Part shown: piece by piece, positions 1 to 8,804 of the stretch
How positions within the stretch are numbered: the first letter of the stretch is position 1
Layout: every line of letters begins with the position of its first letter
Origin: Bradyrhizobium viridifuturi
Lineage (GTDB): Bacteria; Pseudomonadota; Alphaproteobacteria; Rhizobiales; Xanthobacteraceae
Assembly: GCF_001238275.1 (NCBI RefSeq)
Contig: NZ_LGTB01000003.1
Location: 1-64,000 of the forward strand
Reading direction: 5' to 3'
DNA: 64,000 bases
Translations under genes and position numbers: made by a program
Notes under the pieces: generated by a model
Database searches by the model: none
What the model was told of the DNA's origin: nothing
Seen by the model: the letters and a program-made list of their open reading frames with translations, nothing else

Positions 1-4
1 GCAA

Positions 5-97
5 GCTGTGGCCCCAGCGTCGCGCAACAATCACCTTCGGTGGTTATGGGTCCCTGCGTTCGCAGGGACGACACGGAGTTTGTTGCGCCATGCGTGA
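5..97. repeat. Palindromic intergenic repeat, family A
   Basis: The arms GTCCCTGCG (50-58) and CGCAGGGAC (61-69) form a perfect hairpin preceded by the bases TTATGG. The flank beginning GCTGTGGCCCCAGCG recurs at about 51668 beside another member of the same hairpin family. Related hairpins lie at 51508, 51616, 51711, 57189 and 57289. I see no gene in bases 1-163. Confidence 0.6.
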
Positions 98-163
98 GTC
101 ACTATTTCGCATTCTCTGAGCGCTAGCTTCGCCCGCCCCGACAGCCATGTTACAAGCCGCCGC

Positions 164-838
164 ATGATTCCCTGGGAAAAGATCGACACCGCGCGGATTC
201 CCGGCACCGAAGGTGAATTGCGCCTGATGCGGCGCGGCCGCGAATTCTCGATCATGCTCGGCACCAACGAGCTGATGAACAGCCGCCTCTCGGGCTCGGA
301 GGAGGCGCTGGCGACGCTCGCGGCGAGGAAGATCGAGCAGGTCGCAAAGCCGCATTTTCTTATCGGCGGTCTCGGCATGGGCTTCACGCTGCGGGCGGCG
401 CTCAAGGTGCTCGGGGCCGATGCGCAGATCACGGTGGCCGAGCTGGTGCCGGCTGTCGTCGCCTGGGCGCGAGGCCCGATGGCGGAGATCTTCGGCGACA
501 GCCTGAGTGATCCCCGCGTGCGCATTGAGGAGGTGGATGTTGCCGACGTGATCGAGCGCCATCCGCGCACGTTCGATGCCATCCTGCTCGATGTCGATAA
601 CGGCCCGGAAGGCTTGACCCGCAAGGCCAATGACGCGCTGTACGACGTCGCCGGCCTCAAGCTCGCACACACCGCGTTGCGGCGCGGCGGCGTGCTCGCC
701 GTCTGGTCGTCCGGTCCCAACGCCAAGTTCCCGAAATCGCTGTCGCGGGCCGGGTTCGCCGTCAACGAAATTGCCGTTCGCGCCACCGGCCGGGGCCGCG
801 GCGTGCGCCATGTCATCTGGATCGCGGTGAAAGAGTAG
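164..838 (+). CDS. Spermidine synthase-like protein (class I SAM-binding fold)
   Basis: A 224-residue protein with the layout of the spermidine-synthase/methyltransferase fold. The glycine-rich nucleotide loop LIGGLGMGFTLRAAL lies at about residues 66-80, followed by an acidic strand end (VAELVPAVVAW) and a hydrophobic strand ending in LLDVDNGPEG near residues 145-155. Short proteins of this kind are often annotated as spermidine synthase, but they are shorter than true SpeE (about 280 residues), so polyamine synthesis is not shown. It stands alone in front of the divergently controlled aromatic island. The ATG at 164 follows GCCGC with no strong ribosome binding site. The fold is fairly sure and the substrate unknown. 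Confidence 0.75.
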   Translation: MIPWEKIDTARIPGTEGELRLMRRGREFSIMLGTNELMNSRLSGSEEALATLAARKIEQVAKPHFLIGGLGMGFTLRAALKVLGADAQITVAELVPAVVAWARGPMAEIFGDSLSDPRVRIEEVDVADVIERHPRTFDAILLDVDNGPEGLTRKANDALYDVAGLKLAHTALRRGGVLAVWSSGPNAKFPKSLSRAGFAVNEIAVRATGRGRGVRHVIWIAVKE

Positions 839-965
839 CGTCGCCCGCTGTTGCGATGCAGCAAGCTCGCAGGCCGTTGCGTCTCTGGTTCTGACTGTAT
901 TGAAAATCCAAGGCCGTTGGGTTTCACTCGGCGGCACGTGAAGCCTCGAGCCCTTGGACTGCCGG

Positions 966-1853
966 ATGCAGGCGACGTCGAATTTTGGGGTGCAGGAGAC
1001 GCACGGGATCCTGAACCGCTTCCAGGCCGATTTCCGCGGCTCGAGCGAAGGGCTCGGCTGGTCGTCGGCGTTTGCCTCGGTCCAGCGCGAACGGCCGTTC
1101 GACGGGCATTTCCACGCGCTGTCCGACAATCTCATGGTGCTGCATCGGGGCGGTCCGGTCGAGATCACCTATGTGATGGACGGCAAGTCGGTGGCCCGGC
1201 AGATCCCGCGTGGCGGCGTGTTCTTCCTGCCGGCGGGGCACACCTGCAACGTGGTGCTGCGCGAGGCGCTGGAATCCACCCACATCTATCTGCGCTCCGA
1301 TTTGTTTGCGGGCCGGGACGGGGCTCCCAGCCTGATCGGCGGGCTGGCGCCGATGCTCGGCGATCAGGATGCCGTGCTGGAGCATCTCGCCGCGGCGATC
1401 GGCGAGACCATCACTGGCGGCCTGCCGGCCTCGTCGCTGTTCGTCGATCCGATCGCGCAGGCGATCGCCAACCGCTTCGTCGCGATCAATTTCCACAAGC
1501 CGAGCGTGGAGGCCGGCAAGCATCCCAACCTGCTCAGCAACAGGCAGATGGCGCGCATCCGCGAGTTCGTCGACGCCAATCTCGATACCGATATCCGGCT
1601 CGACCAGCTGGCCGAGCTGTGCGGCCGCAGCACCGAATATTTCGTTCGCCTGTTCAAGGCGACCAGCGGCGTCTCGCCCTATCAGTACGTGCTCAACCTG
1701 CGTATCGAGCGCGCCAGGGCGCTGCTCGCCGACGAGACGCAGAGCCTCGCCGACATCGCGCTGGCCTGCGGCTTTTCCCATCAGGAGCATTTTACGCGCA
1801 TGTTCCGCCGTTTCACCGGCGTGACGCCGGGGCGATACCGGCGCAGCCACTAG
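966..1853 (+). CDS. AraC-family transcriptional regulator
   Basis: A 295-residue regulator. The N-terminal half (about 1-180) is a cupin-like sensing region containing GGVFFLPAGHTCNVV. The last 100 residues are the double helix-turn-helix of the AraC/XylS family, seen as DQLAELCGRSTEYFVRLFK and later ADIALACGFSHQEHFTRMFRR, ending FTGVTPGRYRR. The ATG at 966 is preferred to a TTG four codons upstream. It lies just before the hydroxyquinol genes in the same direction and is probably their activator. A tandem direct repeat in the gap (1912-1947) is a candidate binding site. The effector is unknown; an aromatic such as resorcinol or hydroxyquinol is the natural guess from context. Confidence 0.9.
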   Translation: MQATSNFGVQETHGILNRFQADFRGSSEGLGWSSAFASVQRERPFDGHFHALSDNLMVLHRGGPVEITYVMDGKSVARQIPRGGVFFLPAGHTCNVVLREALESTHIYLRSDLFAGRDGAPSLIGGLAPMLGDQDAVLEHLAAAIGETITGGLPASSLFVDPIAQAIANRFVAINFHKPSVEAGKHPNLLSNRQMARIREFVDANLDTDIRLDQLAELCGRSTEYFVRLFKATSGVSPYQYVLNLRIERARALLADETQSLADIALACGFSHQEHFTRMFRRFTGVTPGRYRRSH

Positions 1854-1911
1854 CGCGCTGCGAGCCGAGACGGCGAGGGCGCTGCCTCGCCGTATCCCGG
1901 CTGACGATTTT

Positions 1912-1947
1912 TCCGGTTTTGTGCAGATTCTGTCCGGTTTCGTGCAG
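1912..1947. promoter_or_regulatory. Tandem direct repeat, candidate AraC-type operator
   Basis: Two 15-bp copies, TCCGGTTTTGTGCAG (1912-1926) and TCCGGTTTCGTGCAG (1933-1947), differ at one base and start 21 bp apart, two turns of the helix. This is the classic geometry for an AraC/XylS activator dimer. They end 76 bp before the maleylacetate reductase start codon, leaving room for a promoter. Binding is inferred. Confidence 0.65.
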
Positions 1948-2023
1948 GCCCCCGAACGCCGCCTGCCGCTAGCTTTCTCCCAACAAAGCGAAATGTGCCG
2001 GTCCGCCGGCTGGGAGAAATGCC

Positions 2024-3148
2024 ATGAGCGTCGCAGCGTCCGATGCCGTACGCCCGCCGATCGCGGCGGCCGGAAATGCCGGCAGCGGTACATTTGCCTA
2101 TTGCTCGCAGCAATATCGCGTGGTGTTCGGCGCCGGCACCTCGGCGCGGCTCGGCGAGGAGGCGGAGCGCCTGGGCATCAAGCGGGCGCTGGTGCTGACC
2201 ACCCCCGAGCAGCAGGACCTCGGACGGCAACTCGGCGCAGGCCTCGGCGACCGGCTTGCGGCACTGTTTGCCGGCGCGCGCATGCATACGCCGGTCGAGG
2301 TCACCAACGAAGCGCTTCGCATCGTTGAATCCCGCGACATCGACGGGCTGATCGCGATCGGCGGGGGCTCCACGGTCGGGCTCGGCAAGGCGCTGTCGCT
2401 GCGCACCGGGCTGCCGCATCTCGCGGTCCCGACCACCTATGCCGGCTCGGAGATGACGCCGATCCTCGGTGAAACCACCAACGGCATCAAGACCACGCAG
2501 CACTCCCAGGATCTGGTGCCGGACGCCGTCATCTACGACGTCGATCTCACCGTCAGCCTGCCGCCGCAGGTCTCCGCCGCCAGCGGTCTCAATGCGATCG
2601 CGCACGCGGTCGAGGCGCTCTATGCGCCCGACGCCAATCCATTGACCTCGCTGATGGCGGAAGACGGCATTGCGGCGCTCGCCCGCGCGCTGCCGCGCAT
2701 CATGACTGGACCTGCCGACGCCGGCGCGCGGCGCAACGCGCTCTACGGCGCCTGGCTATGCGGCGTCTGCCTCGGCGCGGTCGGGATGTCGCTGCACCAC
2801 AAGCTCTGCCACGTGCTGGGCGGCATGTTCAACCTGCCGCATGCCGAAACCCACGCGATCGTGTTGCCGCATGCAGCCGCCTACAACGCCGCCGCGGCGT
2901 CGGAGGCCATGACCCGGATTGCACGTGCGTTGCGCACGGACGATGCGCCGCAAGGTCTGTTCGACCTCGCGCAGCGGCTCGCGCTGCCGCGCCGGCTGGC
3001 CGACATCGGAATGCCCGAGGACGGCATCGCGCGCGCCGCCGAAATGGCGGTGCGCAGCCCCTATGCCAATCCAAGACCTGTGGAGCGCGTCGCGATCCAG
3101 GACCTGATCGCGGCGGCATGGCGCGGCGATGCGCCCGCACGGCACTGA
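2024..3148 (+). CDS. Maleylacetate reductase
   Basis: A 374-residue member of the iron-containing alcohol dehydrogenase superfamily. It reduces maleylacetate to 3-oxoadipate with NAD(P)H, the step after hydroxyquinol ring cleavage. The nucleotide-binding GGGSTVGLGKAL lies near residues 107-118, followed by PTTYAGSEMTPI, which is typical of maleylacetate reductases rather than general alcohol dehydrogenases. The histidine-rich stretch LHHKLCHVLGG and PHAETHAIVLPH sits where the family has metal or substrate ligands. It is the first gene of the catabolic run; the ring-cleaving dioxygenase starts 22 bp downstream. The ribosome binding site GGGAGAA precedes ATG 2024. Identity is strong because of both motif and neighbour. 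Confidence 0.92.
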   Translation: MSVAASDAVRPPIAAAGNAGSGTFAYCSQQYRVVFGAGTSARLGEEAERLGIKRALVLTTPEQQDLGRQLGAGLGDRLAALFAGARMHTPVEVTNEALRIVESRDIDGLIAIGGGSTVGLGKALSLRTGLPHLAVPTTYAGSEMTPILGETTNGIKTTQHSQDLVPDAVIYDVDLTVSLPPQVSAASGLNAIAHAVEALYAPDANPLTSLMAEDGIAALARALPRIMTGPADAGARRNALYGAWLCGVCLGAVGMSLHHKLCHVLGGMFNLPHAETHAIVLPHAAAYNAAAASEAMTRIARALRTDDAPQGLFDLAQRLALPRRLADIGMPEDGIARAAEMAVRSPYANPRPVERVAIQDLIAAAWRGDAPARH

Positions 3149-3170
3149 CATCTCAAGATCAAGGGACAAT

Positions 3171-4076
3171 ATGATGGTCAATTTCAACGAACATGATCTC
3201 ACCGACGAAGTCCTTCGCAGCTTCGCCAACACGCCGAACAAGCGGCTCAAGTTCCTGATCGAGGAGACGGTGAAGTCGCTGCACGACCTGGTGCGCCGCA
3301 CCGAGCTGACCTTCGAGGAATGGAATCAGGCGATTGAATTTCTGACCCGCACCGGCCAGACCTGCACGCCGCTGCGCCAGGAGTTCATCCTGCTCTCCGA
3401 CGTGCTCGGCGTCTCGATGCTGGTCGATGCGGTCAATCACCGCGAGCGCGAAGGCGCCACCGAGACCACGGTCCTCGGGCCGTTCTATGTCGGCGAGCAC
3501 CGCGTCACGCCGCACGGCGCCAACATCTCCGAAGGCATCGACGGCGAGGTGATGTTCGTGCAGAGCCGCGTCACGGATCTGGCCGGCAAACCGCTCGCGG
3601 GTGCCGAGATCGACGTCTGGCATGCCGACGACGACGGCTTCTACGATTCGCAAAAGGCTGACTATGTCGCACATGGCCCGTCGCTGCGCGCACGCTTCGT
3701 CACCGATGCCGACGGCCGCTTCTCGTTCCGCACCATCCTGCCGTGCAGCTATCCGATCCCGACCGACGGTCCGGTCGGCGATCTCATCACCGCGACGAAA
3801 CGTCATCCGATGCGGCCGGCGCATGTGCACTTCCTGGTCAAGGCCGAGGGCTTCGAGCCTCTGATCACCCACGTCTTCCTCGATGGCGACCAATATCTGC
3901 GCAGCGACGTGGTGTTCGGCGTCAAGGACGAGCTCGTCGCCCGCGTCGAGCCGAAGAGCGAACCGGTGCTGCCGAACGGCGAGCGCGTCGCCGGCCCGTG
4001 GCACCTGATGACTTACGACTTCCAGATGAAGCCGGGCGCGGGCCTGGTGCCGCAGCCGATGATGGCTGCGGAATGA
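3171..4076 (+). CDS. Hydroxyquinol 1,2-dioxygenase (intradiol ring cleavage)
   Basis: A 301-residue non-haem Fe(III) intradiol dioxygenase. It has the N-terminal dimerisation helices of the catechol/hydroxyquinol dioxygenase family (KRLKFLIEETVKSLHDLVRR) and then the catalytic barrel: TTVLGPFYVGEHR, DVWHADDDGFYD and HPMRPAHVHFLVKAEGFEPL, which carry the two Tyr and two His iron ligands. It should open benzene-1,2,4-triol to maleylacetate, the substrate of the enzyme encoded just upstream. The ATG at 3171, behind AAGGGACA, was chosen over an in-frame ATG at 3129 that overlaps the preceding gene. Sequence alone does not fully separate hydroxyquinol from chlorocatechol dioxygenases; the adjacent maleylacetate reductase and hydroxylase favour hydroxyquinol. 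Confidence 0.9.
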   Translation: MMVNFNEHDLTDEVLRSFANTPNKRLKFLIEETVKSLHDLVRRTELTFEEWNQAIEFLTRTGQTCTPLRQEFILLSDVLGVSMLVDAVNHREREGATETTVLGPFYVGEHRVTPHGANISEGIDGEVMFVQSRVTDLAGKPLAGAEIDVWHADDDGFYDSQKADYVAHGPSLRARFVTDADGRFSFRTILPCSYPIPTDGPVGDLITATKRHPMRPAHVHFLVKAEGFEPLITHVFLDGDQYLRSDVVFGVKDELVARVEPKSEPVLPNGERVAGPWHLMTYDFQMKPGAGLVPQPMMAAE

Positions 4077-4111
4077 CGATCACTACCAGCAACACGACCA
4101 AGGAGAGGACA

Positions 4112-5896
4112 ATGACCAGCAAACCCGTTGAGACCGACGTCCTCGTCGTCGGCAGCGGCCCGGCCGGCGCGACCGCCGCGGCGCTGCTCGGCATGTACGG
4201 CGTCAAGCACATCCTGGTGACGAAATACGGCTGGCTGGCCGACACGCCGCGCGCCCACATCACCAACCAGCGTGCGATGGAGGTGCTGCGCGATCTCGGC
4301 CTCGAGGAGAAGGCGGTGGCGCAGGCGGTGCCGCAGCATCTGATGGCCAACAACGTGTTTTGCGAGAGCCTCGCCGGCGAGGAGTTCGGCCGGCTCTATT
4401 CCTGGGGCAACCATCCCTCGCGCAAGGCGGATTACGATCTCGCCAGTCCGGCGCGGATCTGCGACCTGCCGCAGAATTTCCTCGAGCCGATCCTGATCGA
4501 AGCGGCCGGCCAGCGTGGTACCTCGCTGTGCTTCAACACCGAGTTCATCGACCTGGTGCAGGATGCCGACGGCGTCACCGCGACCGTGAAGGACCGCCTG
4601 TCCGGCGAGACCTATCAGATCCGCGCCAAATATCTGATCGGCGCCGATGGCGGCCGCAGCCGGGTCGCCGAAGTGATCGGCCTGCCGATGGAGGGCCAGA
4701 TGGGCCGCGCCGGCAGCATGAACATCATCGTGCAGGCTGACTTGAGCAAGTACGTCGCGCATCGGCCGAGCGTGCTGTACTGGGTGCTGCAGCCGGGCGC
4801 CGAGATCGGCGGCATCGGCGCCGGCCTGATCCGCATGGTGCGGCCGTGGAACGAGTGGCTGATCATCTGGGGCTACGACATCGAGCAGGGCGAGCGCAAA
4901 CTCAGCAATGACGAGGCGATCTCGATCGTGCGCAATCTGGTCGGCGACGAGACGCTCGAGGTCAAGGTGCGCTCGACCTCGACCTGGACCGTGAACGAGA
5001 TGTATGCCGGCCACTATTCGTCGGGCCGCGTGTTCTGCGTCGGCGACGCCGTGCATCGCCATCCGCCGACCAACGGCCTCGGCTCCAACACCTCGATCCA
5101 GGATGCCTACAATCTCTGCTGGAAGCTGAAGCTGGTGCTCGAGGGCCACGCCGCGCCGTCGCTGCTCGAAACCTATTCGGCCGAGCGCCAGCCGGTCGGC
5201 AAGCAGATCGTGACCCGCGCCAACAAGAGCATCGGCGACTTCCCGCCGATCTTCGAGGCGGTGGGCCTCGTCGCCTCGACCGATCCGGCGGAAGCGCGCA
5301 AGGCGATCGCCGCGCGCAAGGCGCCGACCGTCGAGGGCAAGGCGCGCCGCAAGAAGCTCTATGAGGCCATCGCCAACAAGAGCTACGAGTTCAACTGCCA
5401 CGGCGTCGAGCTGAACCAGCGCTACGGCTCGACCGCCGTGGTCTCCGACGGCACGCCGATGCCGGCCTTCACCAGGGATCACGAGCTCTATTACCAGGCG
5501 ACCACCTGGCCCGGCGCGCATCTGCCGCATGTCTGGGTCGAGCATCACGGCGAGCGCAAATCGACGCTCGATCTCACCGGCAAGGGCCGCTTCACGCTGC
5601 TCACCGGGATCGGCGGCGATGGCTGGAGGACGGCCGCGGCTGCGGTCGAGAGGGCCTACGGGCTGCCGGTCGATGTGGTGACGATCGGCCCGCAGGGCTG
5701 CGACGCACTCGACATCTATGCCGACTGGTATCGCCAGAGCGAGGTCGACGAGGACGGCTGCGTGCTGGTGCGTCCCGACATGTATGTCGCTTGGCGCGCC
5801 AAGGAGGCGGCGGCTGATGCCAGCGACGTGCTGCTGGATGTGTTCGGCCAGATCCTCGGCCGCAGCGCGCAAGCGAAGTCGGTCGCCGCCGCGTAG
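4112..5896 (+). CDS. FAD-dependent aromatic hydroxylase (phenol/resorcinol hydroxylase type)
   Basis: A 594-residue single-component flavoprotein monooxygenase related to 2,4-dichlorophenol and resorcinol hydroxylases. The N-terminal dinucleotide fold is VLVVGSGPAGATAAALLG (about residues 9-26), the DG motif is YLIGADGGRSRV, and the GD motif is VFCVGDAVHRHPPTNGLGSNTSIQDAYNL. The C-terminal third is the thioredoxin-like domain of phenol hydroxylases. A strong ribosome binding site (AGGAGAGG) precedes ATG 4112, 35 bp after the dioxygenase stop. In this operon it most plausibly makes hydroxyquinol by hydroxylating resorcinol or decarboxylating/hydroxylating a dihydroxybenzoate. The exact substrate cannot be read from the sequence. 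Confidence 0.88.
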   Translation: MTSKPVETDVLVVGSGPAGATAAALLGMYGVKHILVTKYGWLADTPRAHITNQRAMEVLRDLGLEEKAVAQAVPQHLMANNVFCESLAGEEFGRLYSWGNHPSRKADYDLASPARICDLPQNFLEPILIEAAGQRGTSLCFNTEFIDLVQDADGVTATVKDRLSGETYQIRAKYLIGADGGRSRVAEVIGLPMEGQMGRAGSMNIIVQADLSKYVAHRPSVLYWVLQPGAEIGGIGAGLIRMVRPWNEWLIIWGYDIEQGERKLSNDEAISIVRNLVGDETLEVKVRSTSTWTVNEMYAGHYSSGRVFCVGDAVHRHPPTNGLGSNTSIQDAYNLCWKLKLVLEGHAAPSLLETYSAERQPVGKQIVTRANKSIGDFPPIFEAVGLVASTDPAEARKAIAARKAPTVEGKARRKKLYEAIANKSYEFNCHGVELNQRYGSTAVVSDGTPMPAFTRDHELYYQATTWPGAHLPHVWVEHHGERKSTLDLTGKGRFTLLTGIGGDGWRTAAAAVERAYGLPVDVVTIGPQGCDALDIYADWYRQSEVDEDGCVLVRPDMYVAWRAKEAAADASDVLLDVFGQILGRSAQAKSVAAA

Positions 5897-5976
5897 CGCG
5901 GCGCCGGCGATTGTATTTCAAAACGAAATGAAACGGCAGCCGGCTTGAAAAGCGGCCTGCCTCAAGGGAGGGGAAA

Positions 5977-7302
5977 ATGACCAAGGATCATTTGAACGTC
6001 ATGTCTTTCGATCGTCGCCGCGTGCTGCAAGGTATCGCCGGTGGTTTCGCCGCCGCGGGCACCACGACATTGTTCTCGCCGGCTGTACGCGCTGCCAACA
6101 AGCCGATCAAGATCGGCTATGTCTCGCCGAAGAGCGGCCCGCTCGCCGCATTCGCCGAGGCCGACGATTTCGTGCTCGGCGAATTCCGAAAGTTCATCAA
6201 GGACGGCGTCAAGGTTGGATCGCAGACCTATCCGGTCGAAGTGGTGACGAAAGACAGCCAGTCCAATCCGAACCGCGCCGCCGAAGTCGCCAAGGAGCTG
6301 ATCACCCGCGACAATGTCAGCCTGATCGTGGTCGGCGCCACGCCCGAGACCAACAACCCGGTCGCGACGCAGTGCGAGCTGGAGCAGGTGCCGTGCATCT
6401 CCTCCGTGGCGCCATGGCAGACCAATTTCATCGGCCGGCAGGCCAATCCCGGCGATCCCAAGAGCTGGAAGCCGTTCGACTACACCTTCCACTATTTCTG
6501 GGGGCTCGAGGACGTGATCGGCGTCTTCACCAGCATGTGGAGCCAGGTCGCGACCAACAAATCGGTCGGCGCGCTATTCCCGAACGACGCCGACGGCAAT
6601 GCCTGGGGCGACACCACGATCGGTTTCCCTCCGGTGCTTGCCAAGCAGGGCTTCAAGCTCACCGATTCCGGCCGCTTCCAGAACCTCACCGACGATTTCT
6701 CTTCGCAGATCGCGGCGTTCCGTGGCGCCGATGCCGAGATCATCACCGGCGTGATCATTCCGCCCGACTTCACCACGTTCTGGAACCAGTCACGGCAGAA
6801 GGGACTGAAGCCGAAGGTCGTGTCGGTTGCCAAGGCGCTGCTGTTCCCGGCGTCGGTGCAGGCGCTCGGCAAGGGCGGCAACAACATCTCGACCGAGGTG
6901 TGGTGGACGCCGACGCATCCCTACAAGTCGAGCCTCAGCGGAGCCAGCGCGGCCGAGCTGGCCAAGGGCTATGAGCAGGCCTCCGGCAAGCAGTGGACCC
7001 AGCCGATCGGCTTCGTGCACTCATTGTTCGAGGTCGCGATCGACGCGATCAAGCGCTCCGGCGACCCGAGCGACAGCGCGGCGCTGGCGAAGGCGATCGG
7101 AGCGACGAAACTCGACACCATCGTCGGCCAGGTCGCGTTCGGCTCCAGCGCGGTGCCGCCATTCGCGGCGAAGAACATCGCCAAGACGCCGCTGGTCGGC
7201 GGCCAATGGCGGCTCAACGGCGACAAATACGACATGGTGATCACCGACAACAAGCTGGCGCCGCAGATCCCGCTCGGCGGCGATATGCAGGCGCTGAGCT
7301 AG
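5977..7302 (+). CDS. Periplasmic substrate-binding protein of a LIV-type ABC importer
   Basis: A 441-residue type I periplasmic binding protein of the branched-chain amino acid (HAAT) class. The N-terminus carries a twin-arginine export signal (FDRRRVLQG) and a hydrophobic stretch ending SPAVRAA. The mature protein begins [20 protein letters not shown] and contains the usual [18 protein letters not shown] and [12 protein letters not shown] segments. A strong ribosome binding site (GGGAGGGG) precedes ATG 5977. It sits between the aromatic catabolic genes and the transporter ATPases and permeases, so the likely cargo is the aromatic substrate of the pathway rather than an amino acid. That is inferred from context only. 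Confidence 0.9.
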   Translation: MTKDHLNVMSFDRRRVLQGIAGGFAAAGTTTLFSPAVRAANKPIKIGYVSPKSGPLAAFAEADDFVLGEFRKFIKDGVKVGSQTYPVEVVTKDSQSNPNRAAEVAKELITRDNVSLIVVGATPETNNPVATQCELEQVPCISSVAPWQTNFIGRQANPGDPKSWKPFDYTFHYFWGLEDVIGVFTSMWSQVATNKSVGALFPNDADGNAWGDTTIGFPPVLAKQGFKLTDSGRFQNLTDDFSSQIAAFRGADAEIITGVIIPPDFTTFWNQSRQKGLKPKVVSVAKALLFPASVQALGKGGNNISTEVWWTPTHPYKSSLSGASAAELAKGYEQASGKQWTQPIGFVHSLFEVAIDAIKRSGDPSDSAALAKAIGATKLDTIVGQVAFGSSAVPPFAAKNIAKTPLVGGQWRLNGDKYDMVITDNKLAPQIPLGGDMQALS

Positions 7303-7384
7303 CGAGCACATCGCAATTGTCGATCGGAGATGCGCGGCACGCCCGCGCATCTTTTCCAGAGCGAAATCCATGCGGTGAGCTGAC

Positions 7385-8096
7385 ATGCTCGAACTCCATT
7401 CCATCTCGAAACGGTTCGGCGCCATCGTCGTTGCCGATGCCATCGAGCTGACCCTTTCGTCCGGCGAGGCGCTCGGCGTGATCGGACCGAACGGCGCCGG
7501 CAAGTCGACGCTGTTCAACCTGATCACAGGGCTGCTGCGGCCGGATGCCGGACGCATCGTCCTCGATGGCGTCGACATCACACATCTTTCGCCCGAGGCG
7601 CGCTGCCGCACCGGCATCGGGCGCTCGTTCCAGATCCCGCAACCGTTCGACCACCTCTCGGTGTTCGAGAACCTTGCGGTCGCCGCCCAGTTCGGTGGTG
7701 GGTTGTCGGAGCTGACGCCGTGCAGCACTGCGGCCGGCTGCTTGATCTGACCGGCCTCGAAGCCAAGGCCAACCGGCTCGCCGGCAGCCTGCCGTTGCTC
7801 GATCGCAAGCGGCTCGAGCTGGCGCGGGCGTCGCCACCAGGCCGCGTACGCTGCTGCTCGACGAGATCGCAGGCGGGCTCACCGATGCCGAATGCCATGA
7901 GCTGGTCGAGACGATCAGGACCATTCATGCCGAAGGCGTCGCCATCATCTGGATCGAGCATGTGGTGCACGCGCTGCTCGCGGTGGTGCAGCGGCTGGTC
8001 GTGCTCAATTTCGGCAAGGTCGTCGCCCAAGGCGTGCCCACCGAGGTGATGCGCTCCCGCGAGGTCGAGACCATCTACATGGGCGTGCCGGCATGA
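7385..8096 (+). pseudogene. LivG-type ABC ATPase, interrupted by two frameshifts
   Basis: Full-length homology to a LIV importer ATPase runs across three reading frames. The first (7385-about 7717) holds the Walker A motif [11 protein letters not shown] and [18 protein letters not shown]. The second (about 7718-7828) holds [32 protein letters not shown]. The third (about 7829-8096) holds Walker [15 protein letters not shown], then IIWIEHVVHAL and the usual tail. Each shift is explained by one missing base, near 7717 (ACG-CCG) and near 7829 (GCG-TCG). The repaired stop overlaps the next start as ATGA. Without this ATPase the importer would have to rely on its LivF partner, so either the importer is damaged or these are base-calling errors. 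Confidence 0.85.
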
Positions 8097-8797
8097 CCGC
8101 GCTGCTCAACGTCTCCGCGCTCGACGCGTTCTATGGCGACTTTCAGGCGCTGTTCGGGATCGATTTCGAACTCGCTCAAGGCGAAGCAGTCGCGGTAATC
8201 GGCGCCAATGGCGCCGGCAAGTCGACCATGCTGAAGTCACTCGCAGGTCTCGTGAAGAACCGCTCCGACGCGATCCGTCTCAACGGGCGCGCGATCGGCG
8301 AGGCGTCCGCCGCCAGCATCGTGCGGCTCGGGCTCGCGCTGGTCCCCGAGGGACGCCAGCTGTTTCCCTCGCTCAGCGTCGAGGAGAATCTCCTGATCGG
8401 CGCCTATGGCGGCGAGCGTAGCACGCCGTGGGATCTCGCCGCGGTCTACCGGATGTTTCCGGTGCTGAAAGAACGCCGGCGCGGCGCAGTCACGGCGCTG
8501 TCGGGCGGCCAGCAGCAGATGGTGGCGATCGGCCGGGCGCTGATGTCGAATCCGTCGATCCTGCTGTGCGACGAGATCAGCCTCGGCCTCGCGCCGATCG
8601 TGGTCGAGGACATCTACCGCATGCTGCCGCAGATCCGGGCCGGCGGCACCGCGGTGGTGCTGGTCGAGCAGGACATCGCCCGCGCGCTGCGCGCAGCCGA
8701 TCGTTTCTACTGTTTGCAGGAGGGGCGGGTGACGCTGAGTGGACGGCCAAAGGATGTGGATCAGGACACGATCCGCGCAGCGTATTTCGGAGCATGA
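8093..8797 (+). CDS. LivF-type ABC transporter ATPase
   Basis: A 234-residue ATP-binding subunit. Walker A is GANGAGKST (about residues 36-44), the signature is LSGGQQQMVAIGRAL, and Walker B is ILLCDEISLGLAP. LVPEGRQLFPSLSVEENL is typical of LivF proteins. Its start overlaps the repaired stop of the upstream ATPase gene, and the permease gene begins 7 bp after its stop, so translational coupling is likely. It powers uptake together with the neighbouring permeases. The cargo is probably the aromatic compound degraded by the upstream enzymes. Confidence 0.92.
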   Translation: MTALLNVSALDAFYGDFQALFGIDFELAQGEAVAVIGANGAGKSTMLKSLAGLVKNRSDAIRLNGRAIGEASAASIVRLGLALVPEGRQLFPSLSVEENLLIGAYGGERSTPWDLAAVYRMFPVLKERRRGAVTALSGGQQQMVAIGRALMSNPSILLCDEISLGLAPIVVEDIYRMLPQIRAGGTAVVLVEQDIARALRAADRFYCLQEGRVTLSGRPKDVDQDTIRAAYFGA

Positions 8798-8804
8798 GGG
8801 AGCG

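Noticed and set aside
4013..5872. A 619-residue open frame on the minus strand
   Set aside because: It lies antisense to the flavin hydroxylase, is Arg/Asp/Ala-rich with no motif, and is the usual shadow of a high-GC coding strand.
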